A stretch of DNA of 64,000 nt from Pseudomonadota bacterium. Its GTDB lineage: Bacteria > Desulfobacterota > Desulfobulbia > Desulfobulbales > Desulfocapsaceae. The DNA is taken from assembly GCA_018821785.1 (NCBI GenBank), contig JAHJLI010000008.1, positions 16,500-80,499 on the forward strand, given 5' to 3'. Shown here piece after piece: positions 54,227 to 63,884 of the stretch. Numbering within the stretch: the first letter of the stretch is position 1; the number at the start of each line of letters is the position of its first letter. A program made the translations under genes and the position numbers. The notes beneath the pieces were generated by a model. The model searched no databases. It saw only the letters and a list, made by a program, of their open reading frames with translations, and had not been told where the DNA came from.

Positions 54227-55174
54227 TCAACGCCCTGTGGCGGTGTGAAACAACTCCTTTACCTGGTCAAAAAGACCAATTTCCGCAAGCGCCCGCCGCA
54301 GCATCTCCGGCTGTTCAAGGAGGTCTTTCATGAACACTACCTCCGATACTTTAAGATAAAGATGAAAGGCTTCTCTAAGAGGTTCGCCCAGCAGTTTTTC
54401 AATCATCACAATCAGGTTTTTTTCATCTTTATGGGGGCGAAGCTGTTCTACCCGGAGGAGGAGTTTTGAAATGTAAAAAAGCAGGGTATGGTCGATACTG
54501 CCAATCGACTTGCGGTGGCCTGGCAGGATCAATCGGTCTCGCAAACTCGCAAGTTTGATAAGGGTTTCACAATACACTTGGTAATTATTAAACCGCTCTC
54601 CACTCTCAAGATCGACATCAAGGAGCGGCGATTGAAAAATTCCTCGCAACAGGGTATCTCCGGTGACCGCCCAATCTTCGCCTACGTACACAAGATCGCT
54701 CTGCGAATGGCCTGGACAATTGAGCACGGAAATCCCCAGTCGATCCGGGATATCTTTTTCCGCCACCAGGTATTTTTTCGGAAAAGGTGGGAACAACAGG
54801 CCACTGTTGAAAATCTGCCGCAACTCGTCTAGTGACTCTTGGCTGAAACCCAAAGAGGCCAAGAGATCGTGCATCCCCTCGATCCGTTTTTCATGGTTGG
54901 CGATTTTCAGGCAATCCCGATAGGGCAGGTAGATTACGGCATCGCTGTTCTGTTCAAGCCATGAGGCGAGGCCATAATGATCAATATGACAATGGGTGAT
55001 GATGACATGACGGAGATTTGCCACATCTACATGGTCCAGCAGATACCGCTCTGCCTCAGGGGTAGGCGGACCAGTATCGAAAAGCACCGGTTCTCCCGCC
55101 AGCACACCGGAGTAGCAGTGCATGGGACCTACCATATACGGAGTATTGATGGTATGCTGCGTTAATCCGGACAT
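54227..55174 (-). CDS. Metallo-beta-lactamase-fold hydrolase
   Basis: 315 residues with the MBL metal motif ITHCHIDHYGLA (HxHxDH), a later Asp (VTGDTLL) and histidine (ILPGHRKSIGSI). Such enzymes cleave thioesters or other esters; within this operon an acyl-CoA thioesterase or hydrolase is a reasonable guess. It lies between the long acyl-CoA dehydrogenase and the dienoyl-CoA reductase. Confidence 0.82.
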   Translation of the reverse strand: MSGLTQHTINTPYMVGPMHCYSGVLAGEPVLFDTGPPTPEAERYLLDHVDVANLRHVIITHCHIDHYGLASWLEQNSDAVIYLPYRDCLKIANHEKRIEGMHDLLASLGFSQESLDELRQIFNSGLLFPPFPKKYLVAEKDIPDRLGISVLNCPGHSQSDLVYVGEDWAVTGDTLLRGIFQSPLLDVDLESGERFNNYQVYCETLIKLASLRDRLILPGHRKSIGSIDHTLLFYISKLLLRVEQLRPHKDEKNLIVMIEKLLGEPLREAFHLYLKVSEVVFMKDLLEQPEMLRRALAEIGLFDQVKELFHTATGR

Positions 55175-55253
55175 AGCTACCAGGTAGGGATTTAAAACCG
55201 GGCGGGAAACCGGTGTCTGTCAAAATTGGCAGACACCGGTAAAGATTCAATGC

Positions 55254-57032
55254 CTAGAATATATATTTTTCCGCTTCGCAGGCAGCCCGGGCGAGTGTCC
55301 GCTTGGCTGCGAGCAGGCCGGTGGCGTCGTACTTGCCGAAACGCCTGATACCTGAGAGAATCATATTCAAGGTGTCGCCTTCCTCGATATAGAAGGCGCC
55401 CTTGCGTGCCGAACTGGCGGCGATCTCCGAGGCCTCAAAGGCAAAGGTCTTGACGGCAGCCAAAACCAATTCCTGCTTGGCTTCACTTACCTTGGCAAGA
55501 TTTTTCTCAGCCCGCAAGACTACGCTTTCCAGGGCAAAAATCTGGATGGCGATGTCCGCCGCGGCAATAAGGATCTCCTGCTCATTGACCAGCTTGTCCA
55601 TGAATTTCTGGACGCCAACCCCTGAGAGGATGAGGAACAGGGTCTTGAGATTTTTAATGAGAGCCTTCTCCTTGACAAAGGGGATGGACTCGTCCAATTC
55701 CTCAAAACTCGGGGTCATGAGCGACTCGAATGCCTTCATCGCTTCGGCCTGGAGCGGCAACTCGCCTTTCATCGCCTTACGCAGGATCATGCCCGGAATG
55801 AGCAGTCGGTTGATCTCGTTAGTGCCTTCGAAGATGCGGTTGATCCGCTCGTCACGGTAGTAACGCTCGGCCGGATATTCGGCACAAAAACCGTAGCCGC
55901 CATGGATCTGCAGGACTTCATCGACAGTTCGGGCGAGTACTTCGCTGCAGAAGACCTTGGCAATTCCGCACTCGGAAGCATATTCCTCGATACCCTGCAG
56001 ATATTCCTCATAGTAGTTGTCGACGCCCTTATCGATGGTCGCAATCTTGTGGTCGAGGAGCCCAGCAAGACGATAGACAAGAGACTCAGAGGCATAGATA
56101 TTGGCGGTCAAGTCAGCAATTTTTTCGGCAATGGCGCCGAATTTGGCAATCGGGGTATTGAACTGCTTACGCTCATTGGCGTATTTGATCCCGGCGACCA
56201 TAGCCATTTTCGAGGCGCCGCAAACACCTGCACCAAGCTTGAACCTACCGATATTAAGGACATTGAAGGCAATCTTATGGCCTTTTCCCTTCTCGCCGAG
56301 GAGGTTTTCAACCGGTACCTTGCAGTTGTCGAGGATGATCTGGGTTGTCGATGAACCCTTGATGCCGAGTTTCTTCTCTTCCGGTCCGACAATCAGACCG
56401 GGGAAGCTCTTCTCAACGAGGAAGGCGGTAAAATGCTCCTTGTCGATCTTGGCAAAGACGGTGAAAAGTTGGGCAAAGCCGCCGTTGGTGATAAACTGCT
56501 TGGTGCCGTTCAGGATATAGTACTTGCCATCATCGGAGAGAACCGCGGAGGCCTGGGCACCAAGGGCGTCGCTGCCGGAACCCGGTTCGGTCAGACAGTA
56601 GGCGGCACACCATTCGCCGGAGATTATTTTCTCTAAGTATTGTTCCTTCTGCGCCTTGGTGCCGTAATAGACGAGCGGTAGAGTACCAATGCCCGTATGA
56701 CAGGAATAGGCAACGGAAAAAGAACCTCCCTGGGACATTTTTTCGCTGACCAGCATTGAGGAAGCCTTGTCGAGTTCCAGCCCGCCGTACTCTTCTGGAG
56801 AATCCATCATCAGGAGGCCGAGTTCGCCGCATTTCTTCATGCCTTCTACGACGATATCGAAATTCTGTTTGTCGATTTCTTCGGTCTTAGGATAGATTTC
56901 TGCAGTGAGAAACTGCTCGACGGTCTCGCCCATCTGCCGTTGCTCGTCGGTGAAATCTTCCGGAGTGAATACATCGGCACAGGGAGTTTCGGCAATCAGA
57001 TACTCGCCGCCTTTCATTATTTTTATAGCCAT
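55254..57032 (-). CDS. Long-type acyl-CoA dehydrogenase (592 residues, VLCAD-like)
   Basis: FAD enzyme oxidising long-chain acyl-CoA. Core motifs: AYCLTEPGSGSDALGAQASA, FITNGGFAQLFTVFAKI, RKQFNTPIAKFGAIAEKIADL and closing HGGYGFCAEYPAERYYRDERINRIFEGTNEINR. A ~160-residue C-terminal extension follows, as in VLCAD/ACAD9-type proteins. It lies 36 bases after thiolase in the operon. Electrons would go to EtfAB and the membrane Fe-S oxidoreductase. Confidence 0.93.
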   Translation of the reverse strand: MAIKIMKGGEYLIAETPCADVFTPEDFTDEQRQMGETVEQFLTAEIYPKTEEIDKQNFDIVVEGMKKCGELGLLMMDSPEEYGGLELDKASSMLVSEKMSQGGSFSVAYSCHTGIGTLPLVYYGTKAQKEQYLEKIISGEWCAAYCLTEPGSGSDALGAQASAVLSDDGKYYILNGTKQFITNGGFAQLFTVFAKIDKEHFTAFLVEKSFPGLIVGPEEKKLGIKGSSTTQIILDNCKVPVENLLGEKGKGHKIAFNVLNIGRFKLGAGVCGASKMAMVAGIKYANERKQFNTPIAKFGAIAEKIADLTANIYASESLVYRLAGLLDHKIATIDKGVDNYYEEYLQGIEEYASECGIAKVFCSEVLARTVDEVLQIHGGYGFCAEYPAERYYRDERINRIFEGTNEINRLLIPGMILRKAMKGELPLQAEAMKAFESLMTPSFEELDESIPFVKEKALIKNLKTLFLILSGVGVQKFMDKLVNEQEILIAAADIAIQIFALESVVLRAEKNLAKVSEAKQELVLAAVKTFAFEASEIAASSARKGAFYIEEGDTLNMILSGIRRFGKYDATGLLAAKRTLARAACEAEKYIF

Positions 57033-57068
57033 TATCGTTTCCTCGCAGGTTGAGAAGAGTACAGATTT

Positions 57069-58241
57069 TTATAATCTTTCGAAAATTCCAGCGGCACCCA
57101 TGCCACCGCCAATACACATGGAAACCATGCCGTAACGCAGTTTTCTCCGGCCCATCTCGTGCAGGAGAGTGGTGGTCAACTTGGCGCCGGTACAACCAAG
57201 CGGATGACCAAGGGCAATTGCTCCGCCATTGACATTGATAATATCTGGATTAAGACCAAGGGTTTTGATGACCGCCAGGGCCTGGGCGGCAAAGGCCTCG
57301 TTCAGCTCAATCAGCTGGATATCCTCCTGCTTCAACCCCGCCAGTTTCAGCGCAGCAGGAATCGCCACGATCGGTCCTATTCCCATCAGCTCAGGAGCAC
57401 AGCCGTTGGCTGAGAAGGCGAGGAAACGGGCAATCGGGCTCTTGCTGATTTTCTCCAGATACTCTTCCGACACAACCAGGGCAACGGCAGCACCGTCGGT
57501 CATCTGCGAGGAGTTGCCGGCGGTCACCGGACCACCGACTTTAAAGGCCGGACGGACTTTGGCAAGAGACTCTAATGTAGTGCCGGCACGTACTCCGTCA
57601 TCAACGGTAACCAGTTCCTTGGTCCGTTGCATCTTGCCACCTGCCAGGACATTTTTCTCTATCTCAACCGGGATAATTTCATCGGCAAACCTGCCTGCCT
57701 CGATGGCTGCGGCAGCCTTGGCGTTGCTGGCGACGGCAAAGGTATCCATGGCCAACCGGTCAATACCGTACTTTTCGGCTACCAATTCAGCGGTAACTCC
57801 CATGGAGGCGAATGCCTCGGGCCAGTCTACCATCATGCCCGGATTGGCACTGTATTTCAGTCCGCCAAGTGGAACGCAGGACATTGATTCTACTCCGCCG
57901 GCTACAATACAGTCGGCAAAGCCACTCATAACCCGCTCGGCGGCCATGGCTATGGTCTGTAGTCCGGCCGAACAAAAACGGTTGACGGTCAGGCCAGGCA
58001 CCTCAACCGGCAGGCCGGCCTTCATGGCCGCTACCCGGCCGACATTCATGCCCTGTTCGGCCTCGGGGAAGGCGCAGCCAAGATAGACATCATTGATGGT
58101 CATCGGGTCGATCCCGGTACGCTCAACTAGCCCTCTGATCGCCAGGGCCGCCAGATCATCCGGCCGTACATCTTTCAGTTTTCCTTTATTTGCCCGGCAG
58201 CCCGGAGTTCGGTAGCTTGCCAATATATATGCTTTTTTCAT
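57069..58241 (-). CDS. fadA: Acetyl-CoA acyltransferase (3-ketoacyl-CoA thiolase)
   Basis: 390 residues. Catalytic Cys90 lies in NRFCSAGLQ, the second-half motifs in GGAIALGHPLGCTGAK (His) and MCIGGGMG (Cys). Cleaves 3-ketoacyl-CoA to acetyl-CoA plus shorter acyl-CoA. It follows the FadB-like protein in the operon; no separate beta-ketoacyl reductase is needed. It is the classic partner of the multifunctional protein. Confidence 0.95.
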   Translation of the reverse strand: MKKAYILASYRTPGCRANKGKLKDVRPDDLAALAIRGLVERTGIDPMTINDVYLGCAFPEAEQGMNVGRVAAMKAGLPVEVPGLTVNRFCSAGLQTIAMAAERVMSGFADCIVAGGVESMSCVPLGGLKYSANPGMMVDWPEAFASMGVTAELVAEKYGIDRLAMDTFAVASNAKAAAAIEAGRFADEIIPVEIEKNVLAGGKMQRTKELVTVDDGVRAGTTLESLAKVRPAFKVGGPVTAGNSSQMTDGAAVALVVSEEYLEKISKSPIARFLAFSANGCAPELMGIGPIVAIPAALKLAGLKQEDIQLIELNEAFAAQALAVIKTLGLNPDIINVNGGAIALGHPLGCTGAKLTTTLLHEMGRRKLRYGMVSMCIGGGMGAAGIFERL

Positions 58242-58354
58242 TTTGATACTCCCTTGTTGGGTGATCTTTTAAGCTGGGTTATCGCGCCCAAGCGGAATCG
58301 ACGTACTACGAAAATTTTGCCGCGGGAAGCGTGCGGAAAAATTATTCTAAACGC

Positions 58355-60742
58355 CTAATTCCGCAACGGCTTGCCGGTCTTCAGCATATGTTGGATACGC
58401 TCAACGGTTTTCTTGTTGCTGATGAGTTTCAGGAAGTTTTCCCGCTCAAGCTGGAGGAGGTAGTCTTCACTGATCAGAGTGCCGGCATTGACATCGCCGC
58501 CGCACATGACCTGGGCGATTATTGCCCCCATCTCTGCCTCATAGTCGGTTATAAAATTACCCATCTTCATATTCCACAGCTGGCTCTTGATGGCAGCGGC
58601 AATGCCACGGCCCGGAGCCGGAAGATTCTCTACCGGACGCTTCGGACGATAATTGACCGCGAGAGCAAGAACCTTCTGCTTGGCATCACCGATCAACCGG
58701 TCGATATCCATGGTGATGCTGTCACCGTTCTGCATATAATCCATAGGGAACAGTTCGGCGGCACCCATGGACACTTTTGCCATGGCCAGCTGCTGGAAGT
58801 TCTTGATGATAAAGGGTTGAACATCGGTATTGAACTGCTGCGCCAGCTGAATTGCGCGCATGCTCATTTCCTTTGTGCCACCGCCGCCGGGCAGAAGCCC
58901 GACACCAATCTCAACCAATCCCATATAGGTTTCCGAATAGGCGTTGACTGCGTCAGCATGGAGACAGAATTCCGCCCCGCCACCAAGGGTCATGCCAAAT
59001 GGTGCGGCAACCACTGGCACCTTGGCGTATTTCACCGCCATGGTTGCCTTCTGGAAGGCCCGCAGAACCATGTTGATATCGTCATAGGCGCCTTCGGCAA
59101 GGGCCACGGCCATCATCATTAAATTGGCACCGACCGAAAAATTTGCGCCCTGGTTAGCAATAACCAAGCCGACGCCCTCTTCTTCCGCACGTTTGATGGC
59201 CTTGTGGGTCATGGCCAGGATGTCGCCGCTGATGGCATTCATCTTCGAATGGAACTCAAAGCCAAAGACGCCGTCGCCGAGATCGACCACCGAACAGCTG
59301 GCGTTTTTCTCCACCACCTTGCCGGCTTTCCTCAGAATCTCAAGACGAATTTCCCCGTCTTTTACTGGCACCGGAACGTATTCGCGCTTTGCCAGATCGA
59401 AGTATTGCTTGCCACCCTTCTCATCGTAACGATAAAAAGAGGTGATTCCTTTGAGGCTCTCCGGCACCTTGATGCCCTCTTTTTCCGCCCGTTTGACAAA
59501 ATCCTCAACGCCAATGGCATCAAACATTTCAAAGGGACCGATCTCCCAGTTGAAGCCCCAGCGCATGGCGTTATCGACATTAACCACGTCATCGGCTATC
59601 TCAGGGATGCGGTTGACCGCATAAATGAGGGTGTCACGGATACTCTTCCAGGCGAACTCGGCGCCTTTATCGCTGCCGCCGATGACCATCTTCACCTTCT
59701 GGCCGGGACCATCGACCTGCTTGACGGCCAGGGCGGAGGCGAATTTCGGCTTGGCCAGGGGCTTATAGTCACCGGTTGTATAATCGTAGTAGAAGAGGGC
59801 CTTCTTGCCGCCGACCATCTCTTTTTTATAGAAACCACCACCGCTCTTGTTGCCAAGGAGGCCGCCGTCGATCATCTTCTTCATGAAATCCGGCATCTTG
59901 AAGACATGGCGTTCTTCGTCATTGGGCAGGAGATCATGGGAGTTGGTGCCGACGTGACCGAGGGTATCGAGGCCGACCAGATCGGCTGTGCGGAAGGCGG
60001 CGCTCTTGGGCCTGGCAGTAGCCTGACCGGCGATGGAGTCAACCTCTTCGACGGTCATGCCCATCGCCACCATGTGTTCGATACCCTTATAAATAGCATA
60101 GGTGCCGATGCGGTTGGCGATAAAGTTGGTGGTATCCTTGGCGTAGACAATGCCCTTGCCGAGCCGCTTGCTGATGAAGTCGGCCATGCCCTGCATAATC
60201 GCCGGGTCGGTTTCCTTGCAGGGAACCAGCTCCATGAGGCGCATATAGCGGGGTGGATTGAAGAAATGGGTAGCAAGGAAGTTTTTCCGCACCTCGGCTG
60301 GTAATACCGCCGCCATTTCGTTGACCGAAAGACCGCTGGTATTGGTGGTGAGTATCGCACCGGGAGCAAGGTTTGGCACGAGTTTTTGCAGGAGGTCGAG
60401 CTTGATCGGCATATATTCGACGACCACCTCAATGATCCAATCACATTCCTTTAATTTCCCTAGGTCATCGACCAGGTTGCCGACCTGAATCTGGCCCGCA
60501 TACTGACTCAGGTAAAAAGGTGCGGGTTTCATCTTCAGCAAGCCCTGCAGGCCGTTTCTGGCGATCCGGTTGCGAACGACCGGGCTCTCGAGGGTCAATC
60601 CCTGCGCTTCTTCCTGCTTGTCCAGTCCTTTAGGAACGATGTCAAGCAAAAGAATTTCCAATCCCGCATTGGCGAGATGAGCGGCAATGGTGGCCCCCAT
60701 TACTCCGGCGCCAAGTACGGCTACTCGATTAATTTGCCTCAT
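58355..60742 (-). CDS. fadB: FadB-type bifunctional 3-hydroxyacyl-CoA dehydrogenase / enoyl-CoA hydratase
   Basis: 795 residues. NAD-binding dehydrogenase first (AVLGAGVMGATIAAHLANAG; then the C-terminal lobe with FATHFFNPPRYMRLMELVP), enoyl-CoA hydratase second (residues ~490-720, ANFSVGANLMMM; TLGGGAEFCLHADAV). This order (dehydrogenase then hydratase) is that of FadN-like proteins, opposite to E. coli FadB. It performs hydration of enoyl-CoA and oxidation of the 3-hydroxyacyl-CoA. A repeat element lies just upstream of it, before the ligase. Confidence 0.95.
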   Translation of the reverse strand: MRQINRVAVLGAGVMGATIAAHLANAGLEILLLDIVPKGLDKQEEAQGLTLESPVVRNRIARNGLQGLLKMKPAPFYLSQYAGQIQVGNLVDDLGKLKECDWIIEVVVEYMPIKLDLLQKLVPNLAPGAILTTNTSGLSVNEMAAVLPAEVRKNFLATHFFNPPRYMRLMELVPCKETDPAIMQGMADFISKRLGKGIVYAKDTTNFIANRIGTYAIYKGIEHMVAMGMTVEEVDSIAGQATARPKSAAFRTADLVGLDTLGHVGTNSHDLLPNDEERHVFKMPDFMKKMIDGGLLGNKSGGGFYKKEMVGGKKALFYYDYTTGDYKPLAKPKFASALAVKQVDGPGQKVKMVIGGSDKGAEFAWKSIRDTLIYAVNRIPEIADDVVNVDNAMRWGFNWEIGPFEMFDAIGVEDFVKRAEKEGIKVPESLKGITSFYRYDEKGGKQYFDLAKREYVPVPVKDGEIRLEILRKAGKVVEKNASCSVVDLGDGVFGFEFHSKMNAISGDILAMTHKAIKRAEEEGVGLVIANQGANFSVGANLMMMAVALAEGAYDDINMVLRAFQKATMAVKYAKVPVVAAPFGMTLGGGAEFCLHADAVNAYSETYMGLVEIGVGLLPGGGGTKEMSMRAIQLAQQFNTDVQPFIIKNFQQLAMAKVSMGAAELFPMDYMQNGDSITMDIDRLIGDAKQKVLALAVNYRPKRPVENLPAPGRGIAAAIKSQLWNMKMGNFITDYEAEMGAIIAQVMCGGDVNAGTLISEDYLLQLERENFLKLISNKKTVERIQHMLKTGKPLRN

Positions 60743-60757
60743 GTTATTTCTCCGTTT

Positions 60758-60832
60758 AGTACCTTAGAAATTCGTTTCTTGTTTTTTATAAACGAATTTC
60801 GTTAAGGTAGTTATCCCGTTGACCGGGGTTAG
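60758..60832 (+). repeat. Interspersed hairpin repeat, copy D
   Basis: AGTACCTTAGAAATTCGTTT, then CTTGTTTTTTATAA and ACGAATTTCGTTAAGGTA, with ATCCCGTTGACCGGGGT after it. It is the clearest match to copy A (same orientation) and to the inverted copy C. It lies between the acyl-CoA ligase and fadB within the operon. Confidence 0.9.
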
Positions 60833-60877
60833 ATTCTTATAACTTTGGTTTGTAATTTTTTATCTCAAAAGGGTGCT

Positions 60878-62716
60878 CTATTTTTTCTGTTGTGCACTAC
60901 TGCCAGCACCCTTGCTTGCATACAGGTCCTCAATAATATCTTTGTATTTCTCGAGAATAACCTTGCGTTTCAACTTCAGGGTGGGAGTAAGCTCCCCGCC
61001 TTCGATTGAGAAGTCATTGGCAATGACGGCAAAGAATTTTATTGTCTTGTACGGTGGATAACTCTTGTTCAATTCCTTGATACGGGTCGCAAACAGTTCC
61101 TTCACCTTGGGGTTCTGCACTAGCTCATCATTGTCTTTATAGCTGATCTTCTCTTCCTTTGCGTAGACCTCAAGTGTTTCGATATTTGCCGTGATAACCG
61201 CAACCAGGTAGGGTTTGAGGTCGCCGAAGACAATCGCCTGGGAGATATATTTATCAAGTTTCAACTCGTTTTCGATGGGCTGGGGGGCGATGTTCTTGCC
61301 GCCGGCGGTGACGATCAATTCCTTCTTGCGGTCGACGATATAGACAAAGCCCTGTTCATCGATCTTGGCAATATCCCCGGTTCTGAACCAGCCGTCTTGA
61401 ATGGAGTCGAGCGTTGCTTCATCGTTTTTATAATAGCCGCGCATGACCTGCGGCCCCTTGACCAGCAGTTCACCGTCCGGCTCAAGCTTCAACTCCGTCT
61501 CGCGCACTGCAATGCCGACCGAGTCAAAGCGTACTTCGCGGGCACCGCTGATGGTTACACAGGGACTGGTCTCGGTCAGGCCATAACCGTTATAAACCGG
61601 AAGACCGATGATCCACATGAACTCACAGATGGTCTTATCGAGCGGTGCCCCGCCACACAGAAAATAAGAAAGCCTGCCGCCGAACCGAGCACGAATCTTA
61701 GCGAAGACCAGCTTGTCAAAGAGTTTATATTTCAGACTGAGCAGCCCAAGGGGTTCTTTGGTAATGTATTTTTTATTGACATACTCCCGTCCTATCTCAA
61801 TTGCCCGATTAAAGATTTTCTGGCGAGCAGGCGGCATCTGGCTGACACCCTCATGAATACGGGAATAAATTTTCTCAAACAACCTTGGAACACTGACCAT
61901 AGCGGTCGGTCGTACCTCCGCCATATTATCCATAACCGTCAAAGGACTTTCAGCAAAGACGAAATGATTGCCGTTCATCAGCGTATTATAATAGCTGCCG
62001 GTTCGCTCCAGGACATGGCTGAGGGGCAGAAAACTGAGGGTTGTCATATTCTCCTGCGCCATGCCGAGTTGCTCGATAGCGTATTCGACATTGATCATGA
62101 TATTACGCTGAGTCAGAAGCACTCCCTTCGGCGGGCCTGTGGTTCCAGAGGTGTAGATGATGGTGATCAGGTCTTCGGGGGTGATTTGGGTGATCTGATC
62201 TTCAATCTGCTGACGATCCTCATCGGAAAGGGGGGTGTCGATGTCGGACACCTGGTATTGAGTAAAAACCGGAAAAGAACGATGTCCCAAGAAACTTTCA
62301 AAGGAAACCACCAGATCGACATTGGGAAGCTCATCCTTGATCAAATAGAGTTTTTCATATTGGGCCTGGGTAGAGCAGAAGACTATCCTCGCTTCGCAAT
62401 GGTTGATGACGTAGGCAGCTTGTTTGCCGGTATTGGTCGCATAAATCGGCACAGTGATGCCACCGGCGCACTGAATACCAAAATCGGAAATCGCCCAGCC
62501 AAGACGGTTTTCGGAAAAGATGGCCACCTTATCTCCCGGTGTCATCCCAAACTTGCGCAAGCCTCTTGCCAGCAACAGAACCCGTTCAAAAAACTCTTCA
62601 TAGGTCAGCGAATGATAAACCCCTTTCTTTTTGTAACTGATCGCAGTTTTCTTGGCATACTTTTTAGCGTTGTCTCTGACTACTGCCGGGATTGACTGAT
62701 ATGACATCATGCTCAT
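60878..62716 (-). CDS. fadD: Long-chain acyl-CoA synthetase (AMP-forming)
   Basis: 612 residues of the ANL superfamily. P-loop IIYTSGTTGPPKGVLL, then YNGYGLTETSPCVT and the C-terminal hinge GWFRTGDIAKIDEQGFVYIVDRKKELIV. It activates fatty acids to acyl-CoA with ATP. First gene of the long operon, with the AAGGA ribosome site before ATG 62716 and two 16-bp operator motifs upstream. Size suggests a long-chain type (FAA1/FadD15-like). Confidence 0.93.
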   Translation of the reverse strand: MSMMSYQSIPAVVRDNAKKYAKKTAISYKKKGVYHSLTYEEFFERVLLLARGLRKFGMTPGDKVAIFSENRLGWAISDFGIQCAGGITVPIYATNTGKQAAYVINHCEARIVFCSTQAQYEKLYLIKDELPNVDLVVSFESFLGHRSFPVFTQYQVSDIDTPLSDEDRQQIEDQITQITPEDLITIIYTSGTTGPPKGVLLTQRNIMINVEYAIEQLGMAQENMTTLSFLPLSHVLERTGSYYNTLMNGNHFVFAESPLTVMDNMAEVRPTAMVSVPRLFEKIYSRIHEGVSQMPPARQKIFNRAIEIGREYVNKKYITKEPLGLLSLKYKLFDKLVFAKIRARFGGRLSYFLCGGAPLDKTICEFMWIIGLPVYNGYGLTETSPCVTISGAREVRFDSVGIAVRETELKLEPDGELLVKGPQVMRGYYKNDEATLDSIQDGWFRTGDIAKIDEQGFVYIVDRKKELIVTAGGKNIAPQPIENELKLDKYISQAIVFGDLKPYLVAVITANIETLEVYAKEEKISYKDNDELVQNPKVKELFATRIKELNKSYPPYKTIKFFAVIANDFSIEGGELTPTLKLKRKVILEKYKDIIEDLYASKGAGSSAQQKK

Positions 62717-62760
62717 ATGTTCCTTGCTCCCTTTAAACTGTTGTTGCTGACCTGGTTATG

Positions 62761-62776
62761 ATAACGTTTACGTTAA
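62761..62776. promoter_or_regulatory. Fatty-acid regulon operator candidate, ligase promoter (proximal)
   Basis: ATAACGTTTACGTTAA matches the shared 16-bp pattern with both ACGT half-sites intact. It lies 45 bases before the ligase ATG. Confidence 0.65.
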
Positions 62777-62807
62777 TCTCTCGTCCTCTTATTCTGTATA
62801 TCTCACC

Positions 62808-62823
62808 TTAACGTTTAAGTCAA
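62808..62823. promoter_or_regulatory. Fatty-acid regulon operator candidate, ligase promoter (distal)
   Basis: TTAACGTTTAAGTCAA, a second copy 47 bases upstream of the first, weaker in the right half (AAGT in place of ACGT/AGGT). Two adjacent sites favour strong regulation of the ligase operon. Confidence 0.55.
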
Positions 62824-63659
62824 TATCAAAATAATATCTTTCAACAGCAAAAAATATTTTTGTTCTATCTCGAATATTCCTTGAAAGGAGAAATTATATT
62901 TTATCACCTTTCTACAATGTTTTAACACCTATATTTAATAACCACAATAGAGGCAAAAAGCAGTCGCCAAACATCGCCATCATGGAAACATCTCTCTTCC
63001 ATTCTTACTCTTTTACGTAAAAACGGGTGATCCTCTGCCGTGCAACCTTCTTCACCCTCCACTATTACAACTTTCAAACCACTTAGATGCCGGAAGGGGG
63101 AATTGCATCTTCAGAAAGAATTCCACCATATGCTCAACCTTTCATCATTAACTTGAATACTGATGTTTTCCCCCATCTCTTCTTTCCCGCCGCGATAAAA
63201 CCGGGTGAAACACTGGCTCCCTAACGTTTTCCACTCTATCTGGGGACAATCTTGCCTTCTCCTTCTGATGTTGCTTTTATTTCTTTCAAAAAATTGAGTA
63301 AATGCTCAAAATATTCATAATAGTCTGTACTCAATGATCTTTTTAGCAATTTATCCAGTCTATTCCTGGTCCGATTGATGAAATAATCAGAACACTCCAT
63401 GCGATATCTCTCATCCGCCAGTTGAATCGAGTAAGGAACCCATCCGAAAACCTTAAATATCTACACCATATCAGCGTATTACCAGATAATAGTTGTTTTC
63501 CTTTCTGCCATAAGCCAACTCGGTATGTTTTTTGCTACCTTCCACCCCAACCTCCCATCATCCAAGGGGGGGGAATACGTCATCCCTGTGGCAGGCAAAT
63601 ATCAAAAAATTTAGCGCTGAGCCGGGATTTTTCAACAAACGAAGAAAGAGGTTGGCTGT
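62824..63659. other. AT-rich gap between the fatty-acid operon and the second oxidoreductase
   Basis: No large gene. A perfect 12-bp palindrome TTTTACGTAAAA lies at 63011-63022, which resembles half of the operator pattern. The ORF 63422-63667 in the track is not convincing. A short minus-strand ORF is listed separately. Confidence 0.35.
63236..63400 (-). CDS. Short ORF, possibly the remnant of a larger protein, unknown
   Basis: 54 residues (MECSDYFINRTRNRLDKLLK and on), charged and helical, not recognised. The same frame is open upstream of the ATG without another start, so it may be the tail of a lost gene. Too short for the track; no strong ribosome site. Confidence 0.3.
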   Translation of the reverse strand: MECSDYFINRTRNRLDKLLKRSLSTDYYEYFEHLLNFLKEIKATSEGEGKIVPR

Positions 63660-63884
63660 ATGGCTAAAAAAAGGCTCAAAGAGCTAGTGATCAACCGGGA
63701 TTGGTGCAAAGGCTGCGGCATCTGTATTGGTTTTTGTCCAAAAAAGGTGCTGGAACTTGACTCCAGGGAAAAGGCGATTGCGGTGCGCCCCGAGGGATGC
63801 ATCTGCTGTCGTCTCTGTGAATTTCGGTGTCCCGATCTGGCGATCGAGGTGCTGACCGACGAAGGTGACGACAATGAACAATAG
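63660..63884 (+). CDS. 2-oxoacid:acceptor oxidoreductase, delta (ferredoxin) subunit, second set
   Basis: 74 residues with two [4Fe-4S] motifs, CKGCGICIGFCP and the C-terminal CICCRLCEFRCP. It begins at ATG 63660 and overlaps the next gene by 11 bases. It is the lead subunit of a second four-subunit 2-oxoacid oxidoreductase, most like KorD/OorD (2-oxoglutarate type). Confidence 0.88.
   Translation: MAKKRLKELVINRDWCKGCGICIGFCPKKVLELDSREKAIAVRPEGCICCRLCEFRCPDLAIEVLTDEGDDNEQ

Noticed and set aside
61397-62695. Plus-strand ORF of 432 residues
   Set aside because: Shadow of the acyl-CoA ligase on the minus strand.
63011-63022. TTTTACGTAAAA as a sixth fatty-acid operator
   Set aside because: It contains one perfect palindromic half but the second half (AACGGGTG) does not fit the 16-bp pattern; listed only as part of the gap.
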